DNA of 64,000 bases from Thiotrichaceae bacterium UBA4486 (GTDB lineage: Bacteria; Pseudomonadota; Gammaproteobacteria; Eutrophobiales; Eutrophobiaceae): NCBI GenBank assembly GCA_002389045.1, contig DGNS01000009.1, forward strand, positions 152,986-216,985, read 5' to 3'. Below, in pieces: positions 36,036-46,442 of the stretch (its first letter is position 1; each line of letters starts with the position of its first letter). Under the pieces are notes generated by a model. It saw only the letters and a program-made list of their open reading frames with translations. It did no database searches and was not told the origin of the DNA. Made by a program: the position numbers and the translations under genes.

Positions 36036-37328
36036 TCAGCGCTTGTCTATAGGTACGTATTCCCGTGTCTCGGAGCCCACGTACAGCTGGCGGGGGCGGC
36101 CTATGCGAAAATCCGGATCATCCATCATTTCCAGCCACTGGGAAATCCAGCCGACAGAGCGGGACAGGGCGAACATGACAGTATACATGCTGGTGGGAAT
36201 ATTCAGGGCCTTGAGAATGATCCCCGAGTAAAAATCGACATTCGGATAGAGTTTACGCTCGATGAAATAATTATCTTCAAGTGCGATTCTTTCCAGTTCC
36301 ATGGCAATTTCGAACATGGGCAGATCAATGCCCTCAAGTTCATCCAGAAGCTCATGACAGGCCTTGCGGATGATTTTGGCCCGCGGGTCAAAGTTCTTGT
36401 AGACACGGTGGCCGAATCCCATCAGCCGGAACGGGTCATCCTTGTCCTTGGCCCGGTCTATGAATTGCGGAATATTCTTCACATCGTCGATTTCCTCGAG
36501 CATCCGGATGACAGCCTCGTTGGCGCCGCCGTGCGCCCTGCCCCACAGGGTGACGATACCGGCGGCAACGCAGGCAAACGGATTGGCCTCGGCGCTGCCG
36601 GCCAGGCGCACCGTCGATGTGGATGCATTTTGTTCATGATCGGCATGCAGGATCATCAACAAATCCAGCGCCTTTACAGCAACCGGATTGGGGGTAAAAT
36701 CCCGGCATGGAACCGAAAACATCATGTTCAGGAAATTTTCGACATAGGTCAGGTCGCTTCTTGAATACACGAACGGGTGACCGACTGAATGTTTGTAACA
36801 GTGCGCGGCTAATATCGGCATTTTGGCTATCACACGGTGCGCCGTCAGAATGCGATCCTCCGGATCGTTTATATCGAGGGCCTCGTGGTAATAGGATGAC
36901 AGGGCCCCGGTCACACCGATCAGAATGGACATGGGATGTGCATCGTAACGATAACCGGCATAGAAGCGTTCCAGGTGCTCGTGCACGAGATTTCTGCGAT
37001 TCAGTTCGGCACGGAAATTTTCAAATTCGGTTTGCGTGGGAAGCTCACCGTGCAGGAGCAGGTAACACAGCTCAAGGTAGGAGCTATGTTCGGCCAGTTG
37101 TTCGATCGGATAACCCCGGTGCAGGAGGATACCCTCTTCACCATCCAGATAGGTAATGGCGCTGCGACAGGCCGCCGTGGTGACGAAACCGGGATCGAAT
37201 GTGAACATGCCAAGTTCGCTGTAGAGCTTTTTGGTTTCAATGACCGGTGCGCCATAGGTACCGCGCAATACCGGACATTCCAGTGATTTCCCGGTTTTAT
37301 TATCGGTTATAGTTACGGTCTCAGACAT
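36036..37328 (-). CDS. gltA: Citrate synthase (type II)
   Basis: A 430-residue type II (NADH-sensitive class) citrate synthase of the TCA cycle. Signatures are FTFDPGFVTTAACRSAITYLDGEEGILLHRGYPIEQL near 45-75, HADHEQNASTSTVRLAGS with the catalytic His, and the GFGHRVYKNFDPRA motif. ATG 37328 is chosen: GGAG lies 8 bases upstream and it begins as MSETVTITDN, while an earlier in-frame codon would add 43 poorly conserved residues. Divergent from sucA over about 350 bases. Confidence 0.96.
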   Translation of the reverse strand: MSETVTITDNKTGKSLECPVLRGTYGAPVIETKKLYSELGMFTFDPGFVTTAACRSAITYLDGEEGILLHRGYPIEQLAEHSSYLELCYLLLHGELPTQTEFENFRAELNRRNLVHEHLERFYAGYRYDAHPMSILIGVTGALSSYYHEALDINDPEDRILTAHRVIAKMPILAAHCYKHSVGHPFVYSRSDLTYVENFLNMMFSVPCRDFTPNPVAVKALDLLMILHADHEQNASTSTVRLAGSAEANPFACVAAGIVTLWGRAHGGANEAVIRMLEEIDDVKNIPQFIDRAKDKDDPFRLMGFGHRVYKNFDPRAKIIRKACHELLDELEGIDLPMFEIAMELERIALEDNYFIERKLYPNVDFYSGIILKALNIPTSMYTVMFALSRSVGWISQWLEMMDDPDFRIGRPRQLYVGSETREYVPIDKR

Positions 37329-37679
37329 CTGAACATCTCCAAAGGCTAACTGATTGATATTACTGACAGCCTCCCCTTGAGGCGGGTATACAAGCTTTTT
37401 ATTTTCACAGCATACAGGCGAGCCAGAGCTACAGGCAAGAGTTAATACATGCGGCAAGCTGGTATAATACGCAAGTAATGAATGACATTCCCGTTACTTT
37501 GTATAAACTTATGCACGGGACTGATAAAATAACATAAGATTTTACAATTTACCCATTGACTCATAAAGAAGTGTTACCGGGAGGTATACAATACATCGCC
37601 TGAGCAGGGAATTTCGGACACCCTCCAGGTACACCCTGGACGCTTTCCGGCACCATATTACCTGTATATTCACACCATC
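37329..37679. other. Divergent gltA / sucA promoter region
   Basis: A gap of 351 bases between oppositely directed TCA genes. A TGGTATAAT extended -10 lies at 37460-37468, reading toward sucA. GGGAGG sits at 37578-37583. No gene was recognised. A shared regulator site is likely but none was identified. Confidence 0.5.
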
Positions 37680-40520
37680 ATGATTGACAGTCATTTTCTT
37701 TACAGCGGCAACGCCTGGTTCATTGAGCAGCTCTATGAAGACTATCTGGCTGATCCCGCCAGGGTTTCTTCGGCCTGGCGGGATTACTTTGATCGTCTCA
37801 GCAGCGATGGCGGTGACCGGGACCGTTCTCACAGCCTGATCCGCCAGCGCCTGAAGGACGATATTGCCAGCGGCAGGTGCGCACCTGCCCCTGACGCTGG
37901 CAGTGCGGACAAGGACCATGACAAAAAACAGGTTTCGGTACTGCAGTTGATCAACGCCCACCGTTTCCTTGGCCACCGCAATGCCGTCCTGGATCCCCTG
38001 AACCAGTACGAACGGCCTGAAATTCCGGAACTCAACCCGGAACATCACCAGTTACTCGATTCCGACATGGACACGGTATTCAACACCGGATCGCTGGTAG
38101 GGCCGGATACCGCCACCCTCAGGGACATTATCGCCCGGCTCAAGAACACCTATTGCGGCACCATCGGCGCCGAGTACATGCACATCAATGAAACCGAGCA
38201 GAAGCGCTGGATACAGGATCGTCTGGAAGGATGTGAGGGCAACCCGGAGTTCGACGACAAACAGAAAAATCGCATACTTGGCCGGATCATCGCGGCTACC
38301 GCCCTGGAGCAATACCTGCACACCAAGTACGTCGGACAAAAACGCTTCTCCCTCGAAGGCGGTGAAAGCGTAATCCCGCTGCTCGATGAACTGGTCCAGT
38401 CCTCCGGCGCCGCCGGCATCAAGGAAGTCGTCATCGGTATGGCCCACCGGGGCCGGCTTAACGTGCTGGTCAACATCATCGGCAAGCAGCCCGGAGATCT
38501 GTTCGAGGAATTCGAGGGGCGCCAGGTGATTGAATATGAATCCGGCGACGTCAAATATCACCTCGGATACTCTTCCGATATCGCCACCCGTGGTGGCCCG
38601 GTACACCTGACCCTGGCTTTTAATCCTTCACATCTGGAAATCATTGATCCAGTGGTGGAAGGATCCGTACGCGCCCGTCAGGCACGGCGTGATGACTTCG
38701 TCCATGAACAGGTGATGCCCGTACTCTTGCACGGGGATGCCGCCTTTGCAGGCCAGGGCGTGGTCATGGAAACCTTGAATCTCTCACAAACCAGCGGTTA
38801 TAAAACCGGCGGCACGATTCATGTCATCGTCAATAACCAGATCGGCTTTACCACCAGCGACGCCCTGGACTCGCGCTCCACCCTGTACTGTACCGATGTC
38901 GCCAAGATGGTCCAGGCGCCCATTTTTCACGTCAATGGAGACGATCCGGAGGCGGTGGTGTTCATCGCCGAACTGGCGCTGGATTACCGCATGAAATTCA
39001 AGAAGGATATCGTCATCGACCTGGTGTGCTACCGCAAGCACGGTCATAGCGAGGCTGATGAACCGGCGGCCACCCAGCCCATCATGTACCAGAAAATCCG
39101 CTCACATAAGCCGGTCCGCGAGCTATACACCGAGCAGTTGATAGATGAACGGGTGATCACCGCGGATGATGCGGAACAGATTGAGAAAGTCTATATTGAA
39201 TCGCTGGAAAGCAACCAGATGGTGGCAGGGACACGGGTCGATATTACGCACACCGATTATGCCATCAATTTTGACAAGTACCGCAACACACCGTGGGACT
39301 ACCCTGTAGAGACCTGTCTGCACCTAAAAGACGTGGAACGTTACACGGAACGCATTACTGCTGTCCCGGCGGATTTCGAACTGCATCCGGCAGTCAACAA
39401 GCTCATGGAAAATCGCCGCAGGATGGGCGCGGGCGAGGTAGCGTTTGACTGGGGCTTTGCCGAACACATGGCCTATGCCTCATTGCTGGAACAGGGCCAT
39501 GACGTGCGCATTTCAGGACAGGACAGCGCCAGGGGGACTTTTTTTCACCGTCATGCCGTTATCCATAATATGAAAAACGGTGACCTGCATGTGCCGCTGC
39601 AATACGTCACCGAACACCAGGCCAGGTTCCTGGTGATTAACTCCACGCTGTCCGAGGAAGCGGTGCTTGCCTATGAATACGGCTACAGTTCCGCCGAACC
39701 CAATACACTGGTAATCTGGGAAGCCCAGTTTGGCGATTTTGCCAATGGCGCCCAGGTGGTCTTTGACCAGTTCATCAGTTCCTGTGAGGCCAAATGGGGC
39801 CGTTACTGCGGTCTGGTAGTCTTTCTTCCCCACGGTTACGACGGCCAGGGACCGGAACATTCCTCGGCGCGCCTGGAACGTTTTCTGCAGTTGTGCGCCC
39901 AGGAAAACATGCATGTCTGCGTCCCCAGCACGGCAGCGCAGATGTTTCACATGCTCCGGCGCCAGGTGCTGCGGCCCTACCGTAAACCACTCATCGTCAT
40001 GAGCCCGAAAAGCCTGTTGCGACACAAACTGTCTGCCTCGCCACTCACTGACCTTACCGAGGGTGGATTTCAGACGGTCATCGACGAGGTCGATGACATT
40101 GACCCGGACGAGGTCAGCCGGCTGTTGTTTTGCACCGGCAAGGTCTACTACGATCTGCTCGAGGCCCGGCGCAAGAACGAACTCAGCAATATCGCCATTG
40201 CCCGCATCGAGCAACTGTTTCCTTTCCCGAAGACAGCCGTGGAAGCCACTATTCAGCGCTATCGGAACCTGAAGCAGGTTCTCTGGGTCCAGGAAGAACC
40301 TAAAAACCAGGGCAGTTGGTATTACATGCAATCGCGTGGCACTATGCTTGGATGTCTGGAAGACCACCATGTCTTTGGTTACGCGGGCCGCTTCTACTCG
40401 GCCTCGCCTGCCACCGGACACATGAACATGCACAGGGAACAACAGGAACAGCTTATCTCTGATGCCTTACAGCTTGACAAGATTGAGGCCGCGCGCAGGA
40501 ATAATGCCTGGACCGGCTAG
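37680..40520 (+). CDS. sucA: 2-oxoglutarate dehydrogenase E1
   Basis: A 946-residue thiamine-diphosphate E1 subunit of the 2-oxoglutarate dehydrogenase complex. Signatures are YEDYLADP near the start, the invariant MAHRGRLNVLVN with active-site His, VHLTLAFNPSHLE, the ThDP motif HVNGDDPEAVVF...CYRKHGHSEADEP, and in the C-terminal part FLPHGYDGQGPEHSSARLERFLQL. Length matches the E. coli enzyme (933). Start at 37680 is plausible though no good ribosome site precedes it. Confidence 0.97.
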   Translation: MIDSHFLYSGNAWFIEQLYEDYLADPARVSSAWRDYFDRLSSDGGDRDRSHSLIRQRLKDDIASGRCAPAPDAGSADKDHDKKQVSVLQLINAHRFLGHRNAVLDPLNQYERPEIPELNPEHHQLLDSDMDTVFNTGSLVGPDTATLRDIIARLKNTYCGTIGAEYMHINETEQKRWIQDRLEGCEGNPEFDDKQKNRILGRIIAATALEQYLHTKYVGQKRFSLEGGESVIPLLDELVQSSGAAGIKEVVIGMAHRGRLNVLVNIIGKQPGDLFEEFEGRQVIEYESGDVKYHLGYSSDIATRGGPVHLTLAFNPSHLEIIDPVVEGSVRARQARRDDFVHEQVMPVLLHGDAAFAGQGVVMETLNLSQTSGYKTGGTIHVIVNNQIGFTTSDALDSRSTLYCTDVAKMVQAPIFHVNGDDPEAVVFIAELALDYRMKFKKDIVIDLVCYRKHGHSEADEPAATQPIMYQKIRSHKPVRELYTEQLIDERVITADDAEQIEKVYIESLESNQMVAGTRVDITHTDYAINFDKYRNTPWDYPVETCLHLKDVERYTERITAVPADFELHPAVNKLMENRRRMGAGEVAFDWGFAEHMAYASLLEQGHDVRISGQDSARGTFFHRHAVIHNMKNGDLHVPLQYVTEHQARFLVINSTLSEEAVLAYEYGYSSAEPNTLVIWEAQFGDFANGAQVVFDQFISSCEAKWGRYCGLVVFLPHGYDGQGPEHSSARLERFLQLCAQENMHVCVPSTAAQMFHMLRRQVLRPYRKPLIVMSPKSLLRHKLSASPLTDLTEGGFQTVIDEVDDIDPDEVSRLLFCTGKVYYDLLEARRKNELSNIAIARIEQLFPFPKTAVEATIQRYRNLKQVLWVQEEPKNQGSWYYMQSRGTMLGCLEDHHVFGYAGRFYSASPATGHMNMHREQQEQLISDALQLDKIEAARRNNAWTG

Positions 40521-40557
40521 CGCAATATCTTGCTTAACCCAATCTCAGGAGTAAACC

Positions 40558-41988
40558 GTGTTAGTTGAAGTGAAAGTACCCATGTTGGCGGAATCGGTTG
40601 CCGAGGCAACGCTCATGACCTGGCACAAACAACCCGGTGACCCGGTGCAACGGGGCGACAGCCTGATTGACATCGAAACCGACAAGGTCACGCTTGAGGT
40701 CGCCGCGCCCAATAACGGCGTTCTGGTTGATGTCATCCGCCAGAACGGGGAAAACGTCACCAGCGATGAGGTCATCGCTCACATTGATACCGAGGCTACA
40801 GCCGGTGATTCGAAATCAGCGGAAACTTCAGCAGCCGCGGCAGCTGAACCGGCCCGGGCCTCCACCCCGCAGCAACAGGAATTGCCGGTCTTGAACGAGG
40901 CACATGAAGACGAATTGCCGAAAATGAGCCCGGCCGCCCGTAACATGATCGAGAACTTCAATCTGGACGCCTCCGAGATCCGGGATGCCAACAGCGACGG
41001 TCGGCTGACCAGGGAAGACGTACAGAATTACATGGACGAAACCGGTGTGGACGCGACAGCGGCCAGTGCGTCTTCCTCATCCGCACAACCGGACACCGGT
41101 ACACAACAAGCGAACACCGCCCCTGCCGTCGATACAACCGCGACACAGCCGCCGACTGAATCCACACCACGGGCCCCGGAAACAGAACAACCAACGACGG
41201 CTGCGGCCACTTCTGAACCTTCATCGGCAGCGCCTGCAACGACGCCGGAAACAGCCGCAGCGCCGGTAACGAAGACAACGATATCAGGCCGCTCCGAGGA
41301 ACGCGTCAAGATGACCCGCCTGCGTCAACGGGTCGCCGAGCGCCTGCTCAGCGCCCAGCACGAAAACGCCATCCTCACGACGTTCAACGAGGTCAATATG
41401 AAACCGGTGATGGATTTGCGTGAGCGTTACAAGGAGGAGTTCGAGAAGACTCACGGTGTGCGCCTGGGCTTCATGTCATTTTTCACCAAGGCTGCCGTGG
41501 AAGCGCTGAAAAAATTTCCCGTTGTTAACGCGTCGGTGGACGGCACTGACATCCTCTATCATAACTACTTCGATATCGGTATTGCTGTCAGTTCTCCACG
41601 CGGTCTGGTGGTGCCCATCGTCCGTGACGCCGATACACTGTCACTGGCCCGGGTCGAGAGCACTATCCGCGAGCTGGGTGAAAAAGCCCAGCAGGCCACA
41701 TTGACCATGGAGGACCTGACCGGCGGCACCTTCACCATTACCAACGGCGGTATCTTCGGTTCGCTGTTATCCACGCCGATCCTGAATCCACCGCAAAGCG
41801 CCATTCTGGGCATGCACAAGATCCAGGAACGCCCGGTCGCCGAGCACGGCGAAGTGGTGATCCGGCCGATGATGTACCTGGCCCTGTCCTATGACCACCG
41901 CATTATCGACGGTCGTGAAGCCGTGCAGTTCCTGGTCACGGTCAAGGAGCAACTGGAAGACCCGGCCCGGCTGCTGTTACAAATCTAG
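40558..41988 (+). CDS. sucB: 2-oxoglutarate dehydrogenase E2 (dihydrolipoyl succinyltransferase)
   Basis: A 476-residue acyltransferase core of the complex. The lipoyl domain (about 1-78) has K43 in ETDKVTLEV; a peripheral-subunit domain lies at about 125-160 (LPKMSPAARNMIEN); an unusually long Ala/Thr/Pro linker at about 162-245 separates it from the catalytic domain (about 250-476), with the catalytic HRIIDGREA near the end. GTG start at 40558 behind AGGAG. The linker is longer than in E. coli SucB (405 residues), explaining the extra length. Confidence 0.95.
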   Translation: MLVEVKVPMLAESVAEATLMTWHKQPGDPVQRGDSLIDIETDKVTLEVAAPNNGVLVDVIRQNGENVTSDEVIAHIDTEATAGDSKSAETSAAAAAEPARASTPQQQELPVLNEAHEDELPKMSPAARNMIENFNLDASEIRDANSDGRLTREDVQNYMDETGVDATAASASSSSAQPDTGTQQANTAPAVDTTATQPPTESTPRAPETEQPTTAAATSEPSSAAPATTPETAAAPVTKTTISGRSEERVKMTRLRQRVAERLLSAQHENAILTTFNEVNMKPVMDLRERYKEEFEKTHGVRLGFMSFFTKAAVEALKKFPVVNASVDGTDILYHNYFDIGIAVSSPRGLVVPIVRDADTLSLARVESTIRELGEKAQQATLTMEDLTGGTFTITNGGIFGSLLSTPILNPPQSAILGMHKIQERPVAEHGEVVIRPMMYLALSYDHRIIDGREAVQFLVTVKEQLEDPARLLLQI

Positions 41989-42000
41989 GAATACCGATAC

Positions 42001-43425
42001 ATGGATCAATACGATGTAGTAGTTATAGGCGGCGGTCCCGGTGGCTACGTGGCCGCCATACGATGTGCGCAGCTGGGTCTGAAGACCGCCTGTGTCGACG
42101 ACTGGATCAATAAACAGGGCGAGCCGGCCCTGGGTGGTACCTGCCTGAACGTCGGCTGCATTCCTTCAAAAGCCCTGCTCGACTCCTCGCACCACTTCCA
42201 CCACATCAAGCATGAGGCCGGCGACCATGGCATCAGTGCCTCCGGCGTCACCATCGATGTCAACAAGATGGTGGCCCGCAAGGACAAAATCGTGCACATG
42301 CTGACCCAGGGCATTGCCGGGCTATTCAGAAAAAACCAGGTCACGTGGCTGCAAGGCCGGGGCCGGCTCGGCAGGGAAAAGCAGGTTGAGGTCACCGCCT
42401 CAACGGATGAGAGCGCTCCCAAAACCGTGGTCCAGGCCGGCAGCATCATCATCGCCACCGGCTCGGTGCCGGTGAGGATCCCCCCGGCGCCCATAGATAA
42501 TAATCGCATCGTCGATTCCACCGGCGCCCTGGATTTCAGGGAAACACCCAGACGCCTGGGTGTAATTGGCGCCGGCGTCATCGGCCTGGAACTGGGCAGT
42601 GTCTGGAAACGCCTGGGGTCAGAGGTCATTATCCTCGAAGCACTGGGAGAATTCCTGGCGCCGGTGGATCGCGAGATTGCCACTATCGCACATAAAACAT
42701 TGAAGAAGCAGGGCCTGGACATCCGTCTCGGCGCCCGCGTCACCGGCACCGGCACGGACAGCTTGCAGGTGACGGTCAACTATGAGCAAAACGGCGAGAA
42801 ACAGCAGATCAATGTCGATAAACTCATTGTCGCCGTCGGTCGTAAGCCGAATACGGAGGGTCTCGGCGCCGCCGAGGCGGGTCTGGAACTTGATGACCGT
42901 GGCTTTATCCACGTTGATGAACTCTGCCGCACCAATCTGCCTGATGTGTACGCAGTCGGTGACGTGGTGCGCGGCCCCATGTTGGCACATAAAGCCTCCG
43001 AGGAAGGTGTTGCCGTTGCTGAGCGCATCGCTGGCAAACACGGGCACATGAATTACGACATCATTCCCTGGGTTATCTATACCTGGCCGGAAATTGCCTG
43101 GGTAGGCAAAACGGAACAGGACCTCAGCAACGAGGGGCGTGAATTCCGTACCGGTACCTTCCCGTTCGCCGCCAACGGCCGCGCCCGCTCCATGGGGGAT
43201 ACGACCGGGATTGTGAAAATCATAGGCGACGCCGCAACCGACCGCATCCTCGGGGTCCATATTATCGGCCCCAACGCCTCGGAATTGATTGCCGAATCCG
43301 TATTGGCCATGGGATTCGAGGGCAGCACCGAGGACATCGCCCTTACCATCCATGCCCATCCCACCCTGTCCGAGGCCATGCACGAAGCGGCTCTGGCCGT
43401 GGACAACCGGACGTTGCATTTCTAG
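42001..43425 (+). CDS. lpdA: Dihydrolipoamide dehydrogenase E3
   Basis: A 474-residue FAD disulfide oxidoreductase that reoxidises lipoamide. The FAD-binding VVVIGGGPGGYVAAI starts at residue 7. The redox pair C48 and C53 lies in GGTCLNVGCIPSKALL, the NAD motif is GVIGAGVIGLELGSVWKRLGS, and the C-terminal catalytic His-Glu are in HAHPTLSEAMHEAAL. It starts 12 bases after sucB, ending the sucA-sucB-lpd operon. Complete and of normal length. Confidence 0.97.
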   Translation: MDQYDVVVIGGGPGGYVAAIRCAQLGLKTACVDDWINKQGEPALGGTCLNVGCIPSKALLDSSHHFHHIKHEAGDHGISASGVTIDVNKMVARKDKIVHMLTQGIAGLFRKNQVTWLQGRGRLGREKQVEVTASTDESAPKTVVQAGSIIIATGSVPVRIPPAPIDNNRIVDSTGALDFRETPRRLGVIGAGVIGLELGSVWKRLGSEVIILEALGEFLAPVDREIATIAHKTLKKQGLDIRLGARVTGTGTDSLQVTVNYEQNGEKQQINVDKLIVAVGRKPNTEGLGAAEAGLELDDRGFIHVDELCRTNLPDVYAVGDVVRGPMLAHKASEEGVAVAERIAGKHGHMNYDIIPWVIYTWPEIAWVGKTEQDLSNEGREFRTGTFPFAANGRARSMGDTTGIVKIIGDAATDRILGVHIIGPNASELIAESVLAMGFEGSTEDIALTIHAHPTLSEAMHEAALAVDNRTLHF

Positions 43426-43741
43426 GAATGAATCGGCTCCTGAATTATGAAATGAGCCGACTCCACATCAGTGTGTCCAGGTATCGATGCGCAAATCCTG
43501 CTGACACACCTTGTTATTACCCTGTATCCATGGATGTGTCAGAATTCATTGATCAGGATCAGTGGCAGGGTAGTATGTTAAATTTTAATCTGATACCATT
43601 CTCGAGCTTTTTTGTGCAGTGCAGCGTAAATGCTCTGCGCCCCGGCCTCTGTAAATCAGTATTAACCGGTCAATCAAAATATTATCGCTGTTAATCTGTT
43701 CTAATGATCGAGAACAAGACAGCTAATCCAGGAGATATATC
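43426..43741. other. lpd-phaA intergenic region with possible PhaR site
   Basis: About 316 bases, no gene recognised. Two inverted repeats follow lpd: TCGGCTC...GAGCCGA near 43434-43460, and GTGTGTC-cagg...cctg-GACACAC at 43471-43509; the first may stop the lpd transcript but has no T-run. TTTGTGCAGTGCA at 43611-43623, followed by TGCGCCCCGG, contains TGC-N3-GCA (43616-43624), the same half-site pattern found upstream of the two phasins and acs. Confidence 0.55.
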
Positions 43742-44923
43742 ATGTCAGATAACGTCGTTATTGTTGCCGCAGCCCGAACCGCCGTCGGCGTATTCGGGGG
43801 AAGTCTTGCGGGTACCCCGGCACACACACTTGGTGCCGCCGTCATTAAAGCCGTTCTGGAGAGATCCGGCATTGACCCCGAGCAGGTGGATGAGGTCATT
43901 CTCGGTCAGGTGCTGACCGCCGGGATGGGGCAGAATCCCGCACGCCAGGCCTCCATAATCGCCGGCCTGCCCAACACTGTGCCCAGTATGACCATCAACA
44001 AGGTTTGTGGCAGCGGCCTGAAATCGGTGCATCTGGCGGCCCAGGCCATTAAATGCGGCGACGCTGATATCATTATCGCCGGTGGCCAGGAAAACATGTC
44101 CATGGCCCCGCATGTGCTGCCCAATTCCCGCAACGGCACGAAAATGGGCGACTGGAAGATGCTGGATACGATGATCGTGGACGGCCTCTGGGAGGCATTC
44201 AATAACTACCACATGGGCACAACCGCGGAAAATATCGCCAAAAAATACGGTATCACCCGTGAAGAACAGGATGAATTCGCCGCCGCAACCCAGCAGAAAT
44301 GTGAAGCGGCACGCAAGGCGGGCAAGTTCAAGGAAGAAATCATCCCCGTGGAAATTCCCCAGCGCAAGGGCGATCCGGTCATTTTCGATCAGGACGAGTT
44401 TCCCCGTGACGGCATTACTGCCGAAGGACTGGCTAAACTCCGCCCCGCTTTCGATAAGGACGGAACAGTTACTGCGGGTAATGCTTCCGGTATCAATGAC
44501 GGCGCCGCCGCAGTTCTGGTGATGTCCGAGAGCAAGGCTAACGAACTCGGTCTTGAGCCCCTGGCCACCATCAGGGCCTACACTTCCGCCGGTGTTGATC
44601 CCACCATCATGGGTACCGGTCCGATACCGGCATCGAAAAAATGCCTGGAGAAAGCCGGCTGGTCTGTAGATGATCTGGATCTGATAGAGGCCAATGAGGC
44701 CTTTGCCGCCCAGGCCATCTCCGTCAACAGGGATGTCGGCTGGGATCCCGCCAAGGTGAATGTAAACGGTGGCGCCATTGCCATAGGGCATCCAATCGGG
44801 GCCTCCGGTTGCCGCTGCCTGGTGACGCTCCTTCATGAATTGAAACGCTCCGGCTCCAGCAAGGGTCTGGCCACGCTGTGTATTGGCGGCGGTCAGGGTG
44901 TTGCACTAGCGGTAGAGAGGTAA
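43742..44923 (+). CDS. phaA: Acetyl-CoA acetyltransferase (beta-ketothiolase)
   Basis: A 393-residue thiolase that condenses two acetyl-CoA to acetoacetyl-CoA, the first step of PHB synthesis. Catalytic nucleophile Cys lies in NKVCGSGLKSV near residue 89; the GHPIGASG His and the final CIGGGQGVALAVER Cys complete the triad. Opens with VVIVAAARTAVGVFGG. Starts with ATG 43742 behind AGGAG. Followed 5 bases later by phaB. A PhaR-like site lies 118-131 bases upstream. Confidence 0.96.
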   Translation: MSDNVVIVAAARTAVGVFGGSLAGTPAHTLGAAVIKAVLERSGIDPEQVDEVILGQVLTAGMGQNPARQASIIAGLPNTVPSMTINKVCGSGLKSVHLAAQAIKCGDADIIIAGGQENMSMAPHVLPNSRNGTKMGDWKMLDTMIVDGLWEAFNNYHMGTTAENIAKKYGITREEQDEFAAATQQKCEAARKAGKFKEEIIPVEIPQRKGDPVIFDQDEFPRDGITAEGLAKLRPAFDKDGTVTAGNASGINDGAAAVLVMSESKANELGLEPLATIRAYTSAGVDPTIMGTGPIPASKKCLEKAGWSVDDLDLIEANEAFAAQAISVNRDVGWDPAKVNVNGGAIAIGHPIGASGCRCLVTLLHELKRSGSSKGLATLCIGGGQGVALAVER

Positions 44924-44928
44924 TCATC

Positions 44929-45678
44929 ATGCAAACAGATCTCACAGGAAAAACAGCTCTCGTCACCGGCGGTACCGGTGGTATCGGTGCGGCAATATGT
45001 AAACAACTGGCGGAATCCGGGGCGAAGGTGACCACCAACTATCGTAACGAGGAAAAAGCCCAGGCCTTCAAGAAAGAAATGCAGGACGCCGGTCTGGACG
45101 TGCATATCTACCAGGTAGACGTGACCGACACGGAAGGTTGCCGCAAAATGGTCGAAGACATTGAGAACAATGTCGGCCCCATTGACATCGTTGTCAATAA
45201 TGCCGGTATTACAAAGGACACAACGTTGAGAAAAATGACCAAGGAGCAATGGGACCAGGTAATGCGCATCAACCTCGACAGTCTCTATAATATCTGTCAA
45301 CCGATCGTGGAAGGCATGACCAGCCGTGGTTGGGGCAGAATCGTCAATATCAGTTCCATTAACGGTCAGAAAGGCCAGATAGGCCAGACAAACTATACGA
45401 CCACCAAGGCCGGCATGCACGGATTTACCATGTCGCTGGCCCAGGAAGTCGCACGTAAGGGCGTCACCGTTAATTCAGTCTCACCCGGCTATATTGCCAC
45501 CGATATGGTCATGGCTGTGCCGGAAGAGATACGCGAAAAGATCATTGCCCAGATCCCGGTAGGCCGTCTCGGTACCCCGGAGGAAATCGCCGCAATCATC
45601 ACCTTTATCTGCTCCGATCACGCCGGTTTCATCACCGGCGCCGATATTTCGGTCAATGGCGGCCAGCATATGATGTAG
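44929..45678 (+). CDS. phaB: Acetoacetyl-CoA reductase
   Basis: A 249-residue short-chain dehydrogenase reducing acetoacetyl-CoA to (R)-3-hydroxybutyryl-CoA with NADPH. The cofactor loop is TGGTGGIGAAICK; NNAGITKDTTLRKMTKEQW is typical of PhaB; the catalytic Ser, Tyr, Lys are in NISSINGQKGQIGQTNYTTTKAG. ATG 44929 follows phaA directly and gives the standard N-terminus MQTDLTGKTALVTG. Ends with FITGADISVNGGQHMM. Confidence 0.95.
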   Translation: MQTDLTGKTALVTGGTGGIGAAICKQLAESGAKVTTNYRNEEKAQAFKKEMQDAGLDVHIYQVDVTDTEGCRKMVEDIENNVGPIDIVVNNAGITKDTTLRKMTKEQWDQVMRINLDSLYNICQPIVEGMTSRGWGRIVNISSINGQKGQIGQTNYTTTKAGMHGFTMSLAQEVARKGVTVNSVSPGYIATDMVMAVPEEIREKIIAQIPVGRLGTPEEIAAIITFICSDHAGFITGADISVNGGQHMM

Positions 45679-45761
45679 GGACACACAGTGACATGATCAG
45701 ATAGAATAAAAGACAGGGACGTCTGTATTGTTTTCCAAACACCAACCAAAAGTGAATCGAC

Positions 45762-46238
45762 GTGAGTGACAAACGCATAATCAAGAAATACCCGAACCGG
45801 CGCCTGTACGATACAGAGGTCAGTAAATACATCACCATGGAAGACCTCAAGCAACTGGTTTTACAGGGCAAGGATTTTACCGTGGTGGATGTGAAGTCCG
45901 AGGAAGACCTCACCCGCAGCGTATTGTTGCAGATCATTGCCGAGCAGGAACATGGCGGCGAACCGATATTCAGTACCGATTCACTGACCAAGATCATCCG
46001 TTTTTACGGGGACTCTGTTCAGGGCGTTGCTTCACAATTCCTCTCCCAGAGTCTGAATATGTTTGCCAGTCAACAGAAGAAAATCCAGGAGCAGTTGCAG
46101 AATTCCACAACCAATCCGGTTACGGCCATGACCGAGTTGACCCAGAAAAACCTGGAAATGTGGCATGACATGCAAAAAAGTTTCTACGAGGCGGCGGGAC
46201 TCAGCAAAAGCAGTAACGATAAAAACAAGAAGAAATGA
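45762..46238 (+). CDS. phaR: PHA synthesis repressor PhaR
   Basis: A 158-residue DNA-binding protein that senses PHA and represses phasin genes. N-terminal PHB-accumulation regulatory domain RIIKKYPNRRLYDTEVSKYITMEDL and LVLQGKDFTVVDVKSEEDLTRSVLLQIIAEQE are diagnostic. The C-terminus (about 95-158) has a phasin-like helix and a short lysine tail (NDKNKKK). GTG start at 45762. Probably acts at the TGC-N3-GCA boxes next to both phasins. Confidence 0.95.
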   Translation: MSDKRIIKKYPNRRLYDTEVSKYITMEDLKQLVLQGKDFTVVDVKSEEDLTRSVLLQIIAEQEHGGEPIFSTDSLTKIIRFYGDSVQGVASQFLSQSLNMFASQQKKIQEQLQNSTTNPVTAMTELTQKNLEMWHDMQKSFYEAAGLSKSSNDKNKKK

Positions 46239-46355
46239 AACTCTCCGCTCCGGCCAGTACCTGATGGCTGAAAAGATTATTATCCACACCGGGTAATCAC
46301 GTCTAACTCATTGTTTTAAAAATCTATTTACCACTACACGTCAAGTATTAATCCC

Positions 46356-46413
46356 TTGACATGTGATTTCACAGAGTCTATGCTGCTTTGCAATATTGTT
46401 GCGACGCACAACA
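46356..46413 (+). promoter_or_regulatory. Phasin promoter with overlapping PhaR-like operator
   Basis: TTGACA (46356-46361), 17 bases, TATGCT (46379-46384) is a strong sigma-70 promoter. TGTTGCGACGCACAACA lies at 46397-46413, just past the predicted start site; it fits TGNTGC-N3-GCA as described for PhaR/PhbF sites. A repressor here would block transcription. Confidence 0.65.
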
Positions 46414-46442
46414 TCCATCAAATGACAGCGGAGATAGAACAC